A stretch of 64,000 nt of DNA from Methanosarcina flavescens (GCF_001304615.2 NZ_CP032683.1:2418001-2482000), one strand, 5' to 3'. Shown: positions 12,129 to 21,711, numbered from the stretch's first letter. Notes: generated from the sequence alone by a model not told the origin. Made by a program: numbers and translations.

Positions 12129-12213
12129 GCGAGGGTTGCCCAGCCAGGTCAAAGGCGCTAGGTTGAGGGCCTAGTCTCGTAGGAGTTCGTGCGTTCGAAT
12201 CGCACCCCTCGCA
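12129..12213 (+). tRNA. tRNA-Leu(GAG)
   Basis: Cloverleaf drawn by hand. Acceptor GCGAGGG (12129-12135) pairs with CCCTCGC (12206-12212), discriminator A12213. Anticodon stem CTAGG/CCTAG encloses loop TTGAGGG with anticodon GAG. A long variable arm (class II) follows, and the T arm is GTGCG-TTCGAAT-CGCAC (12189-12205). There is no intron and CCA is not encoded. It reads CUC and CUU. Confidence 0.95.
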
Positions 12214-12533
12214 TCAAATTTTCTATTCTTTCATTTTAAAACTTTTAACATTCGGTTAGGGACGTTAAATAAGGATAAGTTTGCAGCTTATTTAGCATAA
12301 GTACTGAGACAAGAACTTTTCACTTTTGCCAGTTATTGGAGAAGAATATGGGGAGTAAAAGTAGAATTCTGTTATTGATTTTGTTGAGGTACCCTGGGGA
12401 GCAAATTTTTGCAAATTCTACCGGACAAAAGCAGATTTGACAGACTTACTAGTCCCCGATTTCAAAGCATGTCTGGGGAAAAATGAATTGTGCATATTGT
12501 CACCAAATTCGTGGGAATGCTGGGGGATAATAA
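12214..12533. other. Intergenic region before the histidine kinase
   Basis: About 320 bp with no gene and no strong repeat. It contains T-rich stretches just after the tRNA (TTTTCTATTCTTTC), which probably act as its terminator. The kinase gene has GGGGGAT directly before its start. Confidence 0.4.
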
Positions 12534-13898
12534 ATGAGCGTAGTCGGAGATATCCAGAAAAGGCTTAAATTTGGGTTGAGTACAGATCAAGAGGATCGCT
12601 TTCGACAGGCTAACTTTGGTAAGGACATAGCTCATGCCCGGATTTTCATTATTCTGATCCTCCTGCCCTTTGTAGCCATTCTGGTCAATGATTATGGTTT
12701 CTTTGGGCCCACACGAATGTTCTATGGGATTTTAGCGCTTAGACTTGTTATTGTTGCATATACCATCCTGTTCCTCAAAAGCCTGCGAGGACTTCCGGAT
12801 TACCTCTCTTACGACCGGGCTGAATTCTATTGGGGTCTCTCTTTGGCACTCGCTCACATCATGGCGAATTCGACGCGACCTGAAAACTTCTTCGCCCATA
12901 CCATTGCCATAGTCGTAGCTATTTCCATCACGGTTATTGCCATTCCTAATCGATTCACCAACCAATTTATTACAGCCATAGTGTACGTCGTCGGGCAGAC
13001 GCTGATTATAGCACCCAATATATGGACGTCTCCACTAGCTTCCTTTACGGTACTTCTTAACATGTTCATAGCTACTGCCGTTGTTATTATATTTAGCTGG
13101 CTGCTTCACTTCTGGCGCAGGCGTGAATTCCTGACTCAAGAGGAAATAGAGGAGGCAAGGGCGAAGATTGAGATGCAGCTTACTGAACTAAAGCAGGCAG
13201 AAAAAACTATGGCAAAAATAGACAATGCTCGCCAGAAAGAGATCCATCACAGGATAAAAAATAACCTGCAGATAATTTCTTCCCTTCTGGATCTTGCGGC
13301 TGAGAAATTCAATAATAGAGAATGTATTCAGGATTATGAAGTTATTAAAATCTTTAAGGAGAGCCGGGACAGAGTGATATCCATGGCTTTTATTCACGAA
13401 GAGCTCTACAAAGGTGAAGGATTCGAAACTCTAAAATTTTCGCCTTATATTAAGAAACTTGCTGAGAATCTCTTCCAGACATATAAGCTTATAGATACTG
13501 ATATCAGCTTAAGTATGGATGTGGAAGAGGATATTTTCTTCAATATGGATATTGCAGTCCCGTTGGGGATAATCGTTAACGAACTTGTTTCAAATTCCTT
13601 TAAACATGCGTTTAAAGGGAGAGATACAGGAGAAATAAGAATCAAGCTCTATAGAGAAGAAAACAGCGAATGTATAAACGGCTTAAATAATAATAAAGAA
13701 GCCTGTAAGAGTACAGATTTCGTTCTGGTTGCTTCCGATAACGGTGTGGGAATTCCTGAAAGTCTTGATATTGAAGATCTTGAAAGTCTTGGGCTTCAGC
13801 TGGTAGTTCCCCTTGTGGATCAGTTAGATGGAGAACTTGAACTGAAAAGAGAGAATGGGACGGAGTTTATTATAAAATTCACAGTGACAGATAAATAA
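12534..13898 (+). CDS. Membrane histidine kinase, HisKA_2 + HATPase_c
   Basis: 454 residues. The N-terminal 200 residues hold about six hydrophobic segments (from ARIFIILILLPFVAILV to MFIATAVVIIFSWLLHFW), a membrane sensor with no recognised ligand domain. A short coiled linker (EEIEEARAKIEMQLTELKQAEK) leads to a HisKA_2-type dimerisation domain with the phosphoacceptor motif KEIHHRIKNNLQIISSLL (from about residue 236). The HATPase_c domain follows, with N box VNELVSNSFKHAF and G1 box ASDNGVGIP. HisKA_2 kinases are common in methanogens. No response regulator gene lies next to it. A decayed paralog follows directly. Confidence 0.87.
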   Translation: MSVVGDIQKRLKFGLSTDQEDRFRQANFGKDIAHARIFIILILLPFVAILVNDYGFFGPTRMFYGILALRLVIVAYTILFLKSLRGLPDYLSYDRAEFYWGLSLALAHIMANSTRPENFFAHTIAIVVAISITVIAIPNRFTNQFITAIVYVVGQTLIIAPNIWTSPLASFTVLLNMFIATAVVIIFSWLLHFWRRREFLTQEEIEEARAKIEMQLTELKQAEKTMAKIDNARQKEIHHRIKNNLQIISSLLDLAAEKFNNRECIQDYEVIKIFKESRDRVISMAFIHEELYKGEGFETLKFSPYIKKLAENLFQTYKLIDTDISLSMDVEEDIFFNMDIAVPLGIIVNELVSNSFKHAFKGRDTGEIRIKLYREENSECINGLNNNKEACKSTDFVLVASDNGVGIPESLDIEDLESLGLQLVVPLVDQLDGELELKRENGTEFIIKFTVTDK

Positions 13899-13930
13899 AC
13901 ATACCGCCAACCTTAAAACAGCTAACTTAA

Positions 13931-15273
13931 TGGCGTATTAGAACCTGGCTAGAACATATCCATCCCGATGAACGGGACAGAATTTGGCAGGCTTTTGAGA
14001 GGTATCTGGGAAAGGGAGAAAATTTCAGTCTGGAGTACAGGTTCAGGAAACCTGATGAAAGTTATATCTGTATAGAAGAGAACGTAATCTGCCTCAAAGA
14101 TGAGAACGGTGATGTAAACCGAGCTCTTGGAATAATTAAAGATATAACTGAAAGAAAGCTTGCCCAGGAAAGACTAAAAACCAGTGAAAGTAAGTATCGC
14201 TCATTTATACAGAATTTTGATGGAATTGCATTCCTGTTAGATGAAAACTTCTTTCCTGAGTTTATGCATGGAAAAGTAGAAGAGATTACCAGATATAGTG
14301 AAGAAGAATTCTTATCTGGTCAAGTTTTGTGGATAGGTATTATTCATCCTGCTGACAGGTCCCTTATCGTTAAAGGCAGTATAAAGATAAGATTCGAGAA
14401 TCTCCATATAATTTATCCAGAGAGCTTAACTTCCGCATAATACATAAGAGTGGTAGAATTAAATGGGTTCATCAAATTTACCAGAAAATTAAGGGACAGG
14501 ATGGAAGATCTGATAAGTACCAGGGAGTCATTTATGACGTCACTGAATAAAAGAGTATGGAAGATGCCCTTGAGAAAATAGAGGCTATCCGTAATAAAGA
14601 AATTCATCACAGGATAAAAAACAACCTGCAGGTAATCTCTTCGCTTCTGGGTCTTCAGGTTGAAAAGTTCAACAATAGAGAATGCATTAAGAACTCAGAA
14701 ATCCTTGAAGCTTTCAAGGAAAGGCAGGATAGAGTTATGTCTATTGTCCTCATCCATGAAGAATTGCACAAGGGCGAAGAAAGAGATACATTGAACTTTT
14801 CGCCTTACCTTGAGAAACTTGTTGAGAACCTTTTACAAACCTACAGACTTGGAAACGTTGATATCAGCTTAAATTTAGATCTTGAGGAGAATGTTTCCTT
14901 TGATATGGATACTGCAGTTCCATTAGGAATGGTCGTTAATGAACTTGTTTCAAATTCCTTAAAATATGCATTTCTTGGCAGGAATAAAGGGATAATTCAA
15001 ATCAGGCTCTTCAGTGAAGAAACCGGACAGAACTTTAACGATAGTAAAAGGGAACTTCCTGTAAGAGATACTATGTATACCCTCATAGTCTCAGATAATG
15101 GCGTTTCTATCCCACAAAAGATCAATTTTGAAAACCCAGGTACACTTGGTCTGCAACTTGTAAGCGTGTTAGTAGATCAATTAGACGGTAAAATCGAGTT
15201 AACAAGGAATAAAGGTACTGAATTCAAAATAGGGTTCAATGTTAGTAGAGTTAACAAGAACTTGTGCTTTTGA
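13931..15273 (+). pseudogene. Decayed PAS-PAS-HisKA_2 histidine kinase
   Basis: From 13931 an open frame without a start codon encodes a PAS/PAC end (HIHPDERDRIWQAFERYLG, YRFRKPDESYICIEE, GIIKDITERKLAQERL) and the start of a second PAS. Around 14385-14402 the homology jumps frame, continuing as ELNFRIIHKSGRIKWVHQIY and GVIYDVTE. A TAA at 14548-14550, where homologs usually have Gln or Arg (VTE-x-K), precedes KSMEDALEKIEAIRNKEIHHRIKNN and an intact HATPase_c. So there are at least three lesions: a lost 5' end, one frameshift and one nonsense codon. The last part (from ATG 14557, 238 residues) could still be made as a soluble kinase core. It closely resembles the kinase core just upstream. Confidence 0.85.
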
Positions 15274-16259
15274 ACAATAATCAGCAGGATTAATCTGTGC
15301 TCCTATGTTCACTAAAAGTTTCACCCACTTTGTTTACTCATATGAATTTACAAAGTGTTTAAGATGATTAAAACATTTAAGCAACACTCAAGCCTGAAAC
15401 TCAAATAAGAACATTATAAAACGGGCTAACATTTCTGTAAAATCAATCTAGAAGTAGATGGTAGAGTCTGAGTCCCTATGCTCAGGTCCCTACCTGCGAT
15501 CCAACCCAAAGATTAAGAGGAAACCCTATGACTCTTAATCTGTACCTTTATAATGACTCAGTTATATAAATCATAACCGATACGAAACATTGTTTCTAAT
15601 TTGAATTTTTGATATAATTGAAAAATTATATAACATTGAAAATTTTAATTATATTAAAAATAATCGATTTATAAAAAAAGTAAATATACGAAAAGCTTAC
15701 GGTGGGCTTAAAGTACTTCACGTCAAAGTGTTTTTTACTCGAAACTAACTTTTGATATAAATAATTTAAAATAGGTTTTAATATACTATGCTTCGTAGTT
15801 GGTAGGTAAATGTGGTCTCATCTCCCAAATGAAGGAATGCCTGGAAAAACGCCTGGAGATTTCTGATCTTTCTTTAAATCAGTATGCTTGGGGGAGCATA
15901 AGTGAAAAGACTGTATAGAAATACAGTGAACGATGCAGTGTTCCGGGCTTCTTCGCCACTACTTTATGGTGAATGGGAGATAGAACTCAGGTATAAAGAA
16001 AAAAAATGGTATAAAATATATTTGTATTCGTTAATTAGGTGAATCTAACCCTTTTGGCCATGAAAGTCTACTTTTCCCAATTTCTTTTCAAAAAGTATCT
16101 CTGTGTATTACATTGCAAATATGTATTCGTGGGAGATTATTGGGTTAAAGAGAGATTGTGAGGGTTAAAGGGAATTTATGTAGGTTTAAAGCCGGTGAAT
16201 CCAGTTCGGCGTGGGATTGTAAATGACTACTGATATCTAAATTGTCAGGTCCTAGTATT
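15274..16259. other. Long A/T-rich intergenic region
   Basis: Nearly 1 kb with no recognisable gene. 15540-15800 is extremely A/T-rich. A TCTCATCTCCCA word at 15817-15828 resembles the one near 39022. One short frame with a good ribosome binding site (15902-16042) is listed separately. No tRNA or strong hairpin was found. Confidence 0.5.
15902..16042 (+). CDS. Possible 46-residue small protein
   Basis: A GTG-initiated frame at 15902 follows GGGGAG (15891-15896) with near-ideal spacing of five bases. It encodes 46 residues rich in Tyr, Arg and Trp, with segments MKRLYRNTVNDAVFRAS and GEWEIELRYKEKKWYKIYLY. There is no signal peptide or known motif. The only support is the ribosome binding site and a protein-like composition; it may be the remnant of a mobile element. 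I do not recognise it. Confidence 0.25.
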   Translation: MKRLYRNTVNDAVFRASSPLLYGEWEIELRYKEKKWYKIYLYSLIR

Positions 16260-17315
16260 ATGACTGAGACAGATAAAAATCGTGAACTCAAGCAGTCAGA
16301 GAAAAGCTCGTTGTATGATGAGGAATTTCCCGGGTCAGGGGTAAGCGAAGGTAGAAAAAATGATCTGGAAGCCATTGACATAATCGGGTCTTTAATGAAG
16401 GATGAAGAATTCTCGTTAGAAAACGAGAGCAGTTTTACCATTAATAAAATCTTATCATTTCTTAACAGAGAAATAGACGAAAACCAGAACTTTACCGAAG
16501 CATTGCTGATTAAAGGTACGGTCCTTTACAAAACTGGCAAATATAATATTGCAATAGAAACTTTTGACCGAGCTCTGGAAACTATACCAGAAGAGATCCC
16601 CGGGGAAAACTTGTCTCTATGGACAGAAAGTGATAGTATAAACTATAAGTATGCACTGAAACTCAAGGCTTTTGCCCTATTCAGGCTTGGAAAATACAGA
16701 GAAGGACTGGATGTGCTTAATGAGATCTTGGCAGTTTATCCAGATGACATGGAGATTCAGGAATATAAGACTATAATATCTACACTTGAAGATGAAAGTC
16801 TGATTAAAGAGTTGAACAATCTCCCATATATCTATCCCGAAAAATCTGGTACCTGGGAGCGTGGATACAGACAGGCTTATGAACCAGATAAGTATGCCAG
16901 AGTGCTTGAAGAGCTTGACAAAAGCCTTGAGATTAACCCTCAAGATTCGGACATCTGGAGGTATCGGGGCTCTGCACTTTATATGCTTGGCAGGTATGCT
17001 GAAGCACTGGAGGCATTTGATAAGTCCCTGGAAATTGATCCTAAAAATGAAGATGCCTGGAGCTTCAAAGGTTCTACTCTTTATATGCTTGATATGCCTG
17101 AAAAAGCCCTAAAAGCACTTGATAAAGCGCTACAAAAGAATCCCAACAAACTTGAGACTTGGTTCAATAAGGGATCTATCTTTTTTGAACTCGGAAGATA
17201 TCAGCAAGCACTCTCTGCAGTAGACAACGCCTTAAGAATCAATGCTAACGACAGAAATGCTTTAAATCTCAAGAATTCTATTCTTCGTAAACTTGACAAA
17301 GAATTAATTATTTGA
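16260..17315 (+). CDS. TPR-repeat protein
   Basis: About 351 residues, hydrophilic, no signal peptide. The first 60 residues are low-complexity and charged. TPR units follow around residues 78-110 (GTVLYKTGKYNIAIETFDRAL), 130-162 (AFALFRLGKYREGLDVLNEIL) and then three tight repeats from about 205 to 345 (GSALYMLGRYAEALEAFDKSLEIDP and relatives). TPR arrays mediate protein-protein binding; the partner cannot be told. A TTG at 16242 would extend it by six residues, but the ATG at 16260 is the more usual choice; neither has a strong ribosome binding site. Such TPR proteins are abundant in Methanosarcina. Confidence 0.85.
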   Translation: MTETDKNRELKQSEKSSLYDEEFPGSGVSEGRKNDLEAIDIIGSLMKDEEFSLENESSFTINKILSFLNREIDENQNFTEALLIKGTVLYKTGKYNIAIETFDRALETIPEEIPGENLSLWTESDSINYKYALKLKAFALFRLGKYREGLDVLNEILAVYPDDMEIQEYKTIISTLEDESLIKELNNLPYIYPEKSGTWERGYRQAYEPDKYARVLEELDKSLEINPQDSDIWRYRGSALYMLGRYAEALEAFDKSLEIDPKNEDAWSFKGSTLYMLDMPEKALKALDKALQKNPNKLETWFNKGSIFFELGRYQQALSAVDNALRINANDRNALNLKNSILRKLDKELII

Positions 17316-17394
17316 TAAGACGATGAAGAATCAATTATTTGACAAGGCGATGAAGAATCATTATTTGATAAGGCGATGAAGAATCAATTATTTG
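17307..17394. repeat. 27-bp tandem repeat overlapping the TPR gene's end
   Basis: Three copies of a unit near ATTATTTGATAAGGCGATGAAGAATCA (17307-17333, 17334-17360, 17361-17386, the third one base shorter) and a partial fourth. The first copy starts inside the last codons and stop of the TPR gene, so the duplication arose from its 3' end. Confidence 0.85.
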
Positions 17395-17569
17395 CTCAGC
17401 ACAGATAATTAGTTCCCTTAATATATTTGCATATTTTGAGAGAAAATTCGAGGGAAATCACCCTCAAAACTTCGATACTGGCTGATCTGAACTTAAATTA
17501 CGGTTTTTCTTTTCACTTCTTCTCTTTTCTTCCCTTTTGTTTCTCGTGTAGTTCTATTCTAAAGTCATA

Positions 17570-17941
17570 TTACCTGCTCTGAAGCCTAGTTCTGCATTCG
17601 TTGATTACCTCAGTGGGACTGGAGTATTCTTTGTCAGGGCAGGCCTCAAGAGCCTTTATTATTACGTTGCGGACATGAAGATTTCTGGCCTCGTTGATAA
17701 GCTCCTGCTTCGATGCAGGATATTTCCTGGTATGGAAAACCTCTATAGCTCTTTGAAAGCCTTCGAATTCATTGACGACATCATCAGAACTGGAATATTC
17801 GCGGTTTGGAATGTTTTCAAGAGTCAGCATTGTGTCGCCACTGATATTCTGCCTTCTGGCTTCGTCGATAATTTGCTTCTTATTTGCAGGGTATTTCACA
17901 TTTCCTAAAATGCTCTGGACTTCAGTAATACTTGCTTGCAT
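17570..17941 (-). CDS. Protein with two DUF2795 repeats
   Basis: 123 residues made of two related halves (about 1-60 and 61-123). Each has the sequence type KYPAxKxxxIxEAR..N(I/V)..(D/N)x(L/A)LExx(P)..EYSS..(D/E)V(V/I)NE, which I recognise as DUF2795. That small all-helical domain is found in bacteria and some archaea and has no known reaction. It has a good ribosome binding site (GGAGAAAGGTT) before the ATG. There are no Cys or His clusters and no membrane segment. Function unknown; regulation or stress response is often suggested but unproven. Confidence 0.75.
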   Translation of the reverse strand: MQASITEVQSILGNVKYPANKKQIIDEARRQNISGDTMLTLENIPNREYSSSDDVVNEFEGFQRAIEVFHTRKYPASKQELINEARNLHVRNVIIKALEACPDKEYSSPTEVINECRTRLQSR

Positions 17942-18319
17942 AACCTTTCTCCCCCATGTTTGATCCTTTTTCTGGAGTCCCTTGCTGGCATCAGGTGGTG
18001 TTTTACTCCTGTGTTAGCAGGTTAATTTTTTGGACTTTAAATGCTTGATTCTAATGCTTATCGCCTTATCCAATTTAATTGCCCACCCTTCATACATTAT
18101 TACTCTAATATAATAAAAAGAATACAAGCCAAATCTTTGCTAAAAGAAGATTTTTCAGGTTAGAATTGCGAATCAGGTTAGAATTGCGAATCAGGTTAGA
18201 ATTGCGAATTTTATCACTGTTTGAGAACTTAGTGGCTGGGAGTTAACGTACATACTTAGTGTATAGGAGAGGGCTTAATTCTCAAAAGAAAAGTTTATCC
18301 TGATAAAGATGGATGCATT
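17942..18319. other. Intergenic region with tandem repeat
   Basis: No gene seen between the DUF2795 and HD-domain genes. It holds the promoter side of the DUF2795 gene (A/T-rich near 18100-18125) and the perfect 18-bp triplication listed separately. Confidence 0.5.
18156..18209. repeat. Perfect 18-bp tandem triplication
   Basis: CAGGTTAGAATTGCGAAT is repeated three times without a mismatch at 18156-18173, 18174-18191 and 18192-18209. Perfect identity suggests recent slippage. It lies between the start of the DUF2795 gene and the end of the HD-domain gene, both on the minus strand. Confidence 0.95.
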
Positions 18320-18880
18320 TCACCTTTGCCAGTGGGTTTCCTCCATGTCAATAGCCGCAAAAATCTGTACGAGAGGGTGTCTTTTAATAGCTTTAATCAA
18401 ATCTTCCGGGGTATACTCCATACCATACTCGTAACATGAAAAAAGCCCCATATGATACAGGATTACATCCCGCTCTATGCGCGTAAGTCTTATGTATTTC
18501 TTAATTCTTTCAATGGATAGAATCGAATGTTTGTTATTCGCAGGATGTCCTTCTAACGTTCTATAGTTTCCATATTCTCCAATGTATAACCCTTCCTTGC
18601 AAATATCATGGCATAAAGCAATAATTACTAGAGAATCTTCAGGAAGCTGTTCTTCCCTTTTCAGGCGAGAGTTAGATAATTTAAGGGGCTCCAATAAGTT
18701 TAAGCAATGTTCCGCAAGCCCTCCAGGATAATCCCTGTGATATTTTGTACTTGCGGGGGCAATAAAGAAGTCCGAATTTTTGAGATAATGAATATAGTCT
18801 CTAATTCCTTCTCTTTTTATATCCTTCAAAAGATCGATTATATAAGTCTCGTTGGCAAGAATTTCACTCTCAGTTAGCAT
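18320..18880 (-). CDS. HD-domain metal-dependent phosphohydrolase
   Basis: 186 residues. HD-superfamily residues are seen as YHRDYPGGLAEHCLNLLEPL (first His), LVIIALCHDICKEGLY (the HD pair) and a later DVILYHMGLFSCYEY His. HD proteins hydrolyse phosphoester bonds in nucleotides or cyclic nucleotides using bound metal; the substrate here cannot be told. ATG at 18880 follows GGGGTTGG and is preferred; a TTG seven codons earlier is possible. It lies alone, with no operon partner. Confidence 0.78.
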   Translation of the reverse strand: MLTESEILANETYIIDLLKDIKREGIRDYIHYLKNSDFFIAPASTKYHRDYPGGLAEHCLNLLEPLKLSNSRLKREEQLPEDSLVIIALCHDICKEGLYIGEYGNYRTLEGHPANNKHSILSIERIKKYIRLTRIERDVILYHMGLFSCYEYGMEYTPEDLIKAIKRHPLVQIFAAIDMEETHWQR

Positions 18881-19685
18881 TCCAACCCCTTTAAGCGCCA
18901 AAATTATAGAGATCTTACACTTTTTTTCAGGTTAAAGACAATATTTGTTAATAATTGTGAATCTACTATAATCCTGAGAGCCTACATAAACCTAATAGAA
19001 TAAATTTTCCTTAGATTTAATAATTATAGAATATTAAGGAAAATATACAAAAGAGTAAAAGGTTTGCTCTATGACTATTTGAATAATTTTTAATCTCCGT
19101 TGTGCCTATCCCAGAACCTGATTAAATTTGATTATTGCTGCTAACATTACAACTATGGGGTATGTTCATTCTTTGATCATATCCTGAAAATGCTTTTTGC
19201 ATAACTCTATCCAGCTTGTGCCCATAGTACGCGACATTCTTACTTCGTGCTACAAGGCTAGATACACAGATGAATTTAAATGCTTAGGCACATCAGGTAT
19301 CCGGGCAACACAGATAGCTACACAGTAAAGGGAGAAATTTGTGATGGAGCAGTCGATTAAAAAGCAGGATATGTGAATATGGCTGACTGTTACAGTAATC
19401 GAAAGTACATCCTGTATGATCTTGCAAATTTCCGGCTGGAACTCGAACGTTTATAGTTTCTCCCAAATACGATTATTTAGAAAACTTTAAGCATCGAAAA
19501 ATACATATTTTTAATTGCTGTTTAAGGCGCTGTCTCTGGAAAATCAGGATTAAATGATATCCTGGGCTGAATTCAGGAAGATATGTCTGCATTTTTACAA
19601 ATATCCTGTCATTGTGATTGTGAAAAAGTCTGAAGCCCAGTGTGACAAGATGAGTTGACACTTATCGTATGAAGGAGTTAGAATC
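18881..19685. other. Intergenic region, no supported gene
   Basis: About 800 bp between the divergent HD gene and the small 97-residue gene. A/T-rich promoter-like sequence lies at 18900-19080. A 25-codon frame at 19379-19456 exists but lacks a good ribosome binding site. No tRNA, strong hairpin or repeat was seen. Confidence 0.45.
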
Positions 19686-19979
19686 ATGCGTGACGCGAAA
19701 CTGATAAGCGTACTTGCAGAATATCTCGCAAAATGTGCAGAAATCCATGCAAGGAACGAACCGATACCGCCAGAAAGCCTGGAAAAGTTTTTGATTGACA
19801 TTGTAAGCTGCCTTGAGGTTGGTGGTATAGGTGATGTAGGAAAAGAGCTGGTTCCACTCAAAAGGGCACGCGCAACCATCAGGCTTGCAAGGCGTGAGTT
19901 TGAGTGGCAGTGCGATAATATAGATCATCCTGAAGACTGGGAAACCTGCCTGCGGAATGCAGTCTCAGGAAACGTATAA
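19686..19979 (+). CDS. Conserved-looking small helical protein, unknown
   Basis: 97 residues with no recognised domain. The ATG is preceded by GAAGGAGTTAG, a strong ribosome binding site, and the composition is that of a soluble, mostly helical protein. A Pro break occurs at EPIPPESLEKFL, followed by GGIGDVGKELVPLKRARATIRLARREFEWQ. Two or three cysteines are spread without a metal motif. The gene stands alone. Probably real; function not assignable. Confidence 0.65.
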   Translation: MRDAKLISVLAEYLAKCAEIHARNEPIPPESLEKFLIDIVSCLEVGGIGDVGKELVPLKRARATIRLARREFEWQCDNIDHPEDWETCLRNAVSGNV

Positions 19980-20330
19980 ATTTTTTAATTCTACCCCTGA
20001 ACCAGTAGAATTACGGGAGATATTCAGGTTTTACCCTCTGCAGAACGAGGATTGAGAGCCTCCGTATCTTTCCGGAGACTGGTTCAGGTTAAATTCTGCA
20101 GGCATATCTCCAGGCAACCTGTGCATTCGAACGGCTCTCTTGCATAAAGATTGTCCTTAAAATAGCTTAGAATCCGCTCTTAAAATTACCCGTTGAGTTT
20201 AGCTGATATGAGAAGCCGGGATTAGCTAATAGCGAAGAGCCGAAAATTCACAGCTTTCATATGGCTGTTCTGGTTTTTAGGTTTTACTTTAAGTCAGGTT
20301 TTACTTTTAAATTTTCAGTAGTAAGAAAGG
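19980..20330. other. Intergenic region with a short cysteine-motif frame
   Basis: No intact gene. A hairpin-like stretch occurs at 20040-20085 (CCTCCGTATCTTTCCGGAG). On the minus strand, 20084-20179 is open for 31 codons without a start and contains FECTGCLEIC; see findings. Promoter or terminator signals are unclear. Confidence 0.4.
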
Positions 20331-20750
20331 TCAGGAGAGGCCGCTTTTTCCTCCAAGCTCATTTGCTCTCTTTTCGGCTTCTTCCTTTGTCTGGAAAATC
20401 TCACCGGTGCAGCTACAACTTCGAGTATCGTGGTTGCAGTGGTAAATAACATACAGAATCTCTGACAGGTTGTCAGTGGGCACATAACTGAGCTCGGCTT
20501 CCCCCCGGCTTATACGGGTATAACTTTGCCCATCGATCTCGATTTCTCCTGCATCTCTCATAGGGTCATACCCAAAAAACGCAACGCTATCCGTTGCTGC
20601 CTCCCACTCTTCCACAAAATATTCAGGCTGGTTTTCAATGTAATCTATCTCACAATCCAGAGGGGCAGAACATTTTACATATTCAAACATGCTTTCATAT
20701 ATGTTTGCCTGCTTTATTTTTCCATAATATATAATATTTATATTTTTCAT
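20331..20750 (-). CDS. Hypothetical soluble protein
   Basis: 139 residues, acidic, no signal peptide or membrane segment. The ATG is preceded by GGAG eight bases upstream (ATGGAGAAACAGAA). Seen: an N-terminal beta-strand-like NINIIYYGKI, a GYDPMRDAGEIEIDGQSYTRI segment, and a C-terminal part with CNHDTRSCSCTGEIFQTKEEAEKRA, whose three cysteines and His might bind metal. I do not recognise the family. It is a single gene with A/T-rich upstream DNA. Confidence 0.65.
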   Translation of the reverse strand: MKNINIIYYGKIKQANIYESMFEYVKCSAPLDCEIDYIENQPEYFVEEWEAATDSVAFFGYDPMRDAGEIEIDGQSYTRISRGEAELSYVPTDNLSEILYVIYHCNHDTRSCSCTGEIFQTKEEAEKRANELGGKSGLS

Positions 20751-21072
20751 TTCTGTTTCTCCATATCTAATCGTATTGTTCTGTATGTCTTTAAAGTATT
20801 AAAGAGGAAACTAAAGAGAGAAGTAATGAGAAATTTGATTTTTCTTTCAGTTTTTTGTATTTAAGGATAAAGTCTTAAACAAGGATAAATTCTAAATAAG
20901 GATAAAACCTCAAATCCTATCTATATAATACCTCAAATCCTGTCTTCCGCAGTCTAAAGAGGGGACGAGAGAAAGGAAGAAAAGATAGACCTAATCTAAA
21001 TTTCTTTTTGAATTTTGCCATTTTAATACATTTTAATAATGTGCTCTTCAGTATTTGCATTAATTTACTTCC
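20751..21072. other. Intergenic region, nothing recognised
   Basis: A/T-rich DNA with repeated AAGGATAAA words (20865-20910). A plus frame (20526-20864) overlaps it but is a shadow of the preceding gene. No gene seen. Confidence 0.45.
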
Positions 21073-21600
21073 TCAAGGGGTTTCCTTGCTTTTTACCTCT
21101 TCCCTGTACTCTCTGACAAACTCAACATATTCTGCAGCGTTTTTTGCTATGGCTTCAATTTCTGATATCTCGATTTCCCTCTTAACCCTACCCGGAACCC
21201 CAATAATCAGGCTGTTTTCAGGAAATTTCTTTCCCTCTGGAATCAGTGCGTTCGCGCCTACTATGGAGTTTTTTCCTATTTCAGCTCCGTTTAATACTGT
21301 AGAGTTCATTCCTATAAGCACATTGTCTTCTATTCGGCACCCGTGAAGTACAGCTCCGTGCCCGACACTTACCTCATTTCCTATCTGAACTCCGTTCTCA
21401 GGGTCTGCATGAATTACCACATTATCCTGGATACTTGTACGATTACCGATTTTTATTCTATTCCTGTCTCCACGAAGCACGGCATTAAACCATATGCTTG
21501 AAAGGTCCCCGACTTCAACATCCCCTATGATGCTTGCAGAAAAGGCAATAAAAGCTGTCTCTGAGATTTTTGGGCTTTTACCTTTAAAATCCATTATCAT
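21073..21600 (-). CDS. Gamma-class carbonic anhydrase-like (CamH/YrdA type)
   Basis: 175 residues of left-handed beta-helix hexapeptide repeats. The three metal-ligand histidines are in place: VVIHAD, then VGHGAVLHGC, as in gamma carbonic anhydrases and their CamH/YrdA/PaaY relatives. The acidic loop typical of the exported Cam enzyme and a signal peptide are absent, so this is the CamH-like cytoplasmic group. CO2 hydration is possible but not assured, as several relatives show little activity. GGAGAG precedes the ATG at 21600; ATG 21594 is an alternative. It lies downstream of hypE, separated by a strong palindrome. Confidence 0.82.
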   Translation of the reverse strand: MIMDFKGKSPKISETAFIAFSASIIGDVEVGDLSSIWFNAVLRGDRNRIKIGNRTSIQDNVVIHADPENGVQIGNEVSVGHGAVLHGCRIEDNVLIGMNSTVLNGAEIGKNSIVGANALIPEGKKFPENSLIIGVPGRVKREIEISEIEAIAKNAAEYVEFVREYREEVKSKETP

Positions 21601-21711
21601 AATTCTCTCTCCGTGTTTCCCCTGGCTTTTATTTTGTTCATAAAACTAGCCTTGCTAGGCATTTAAATAAGCAATCTGATTGTTTTAGTATCAGATGCAA
21701 AGTTATTAGAA

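Noticed and set aside
19379-19456. 25-codon plus frame MADCYSNRKYILYDLAN...
   Set aside because: Too short and without a ribosome binding site.
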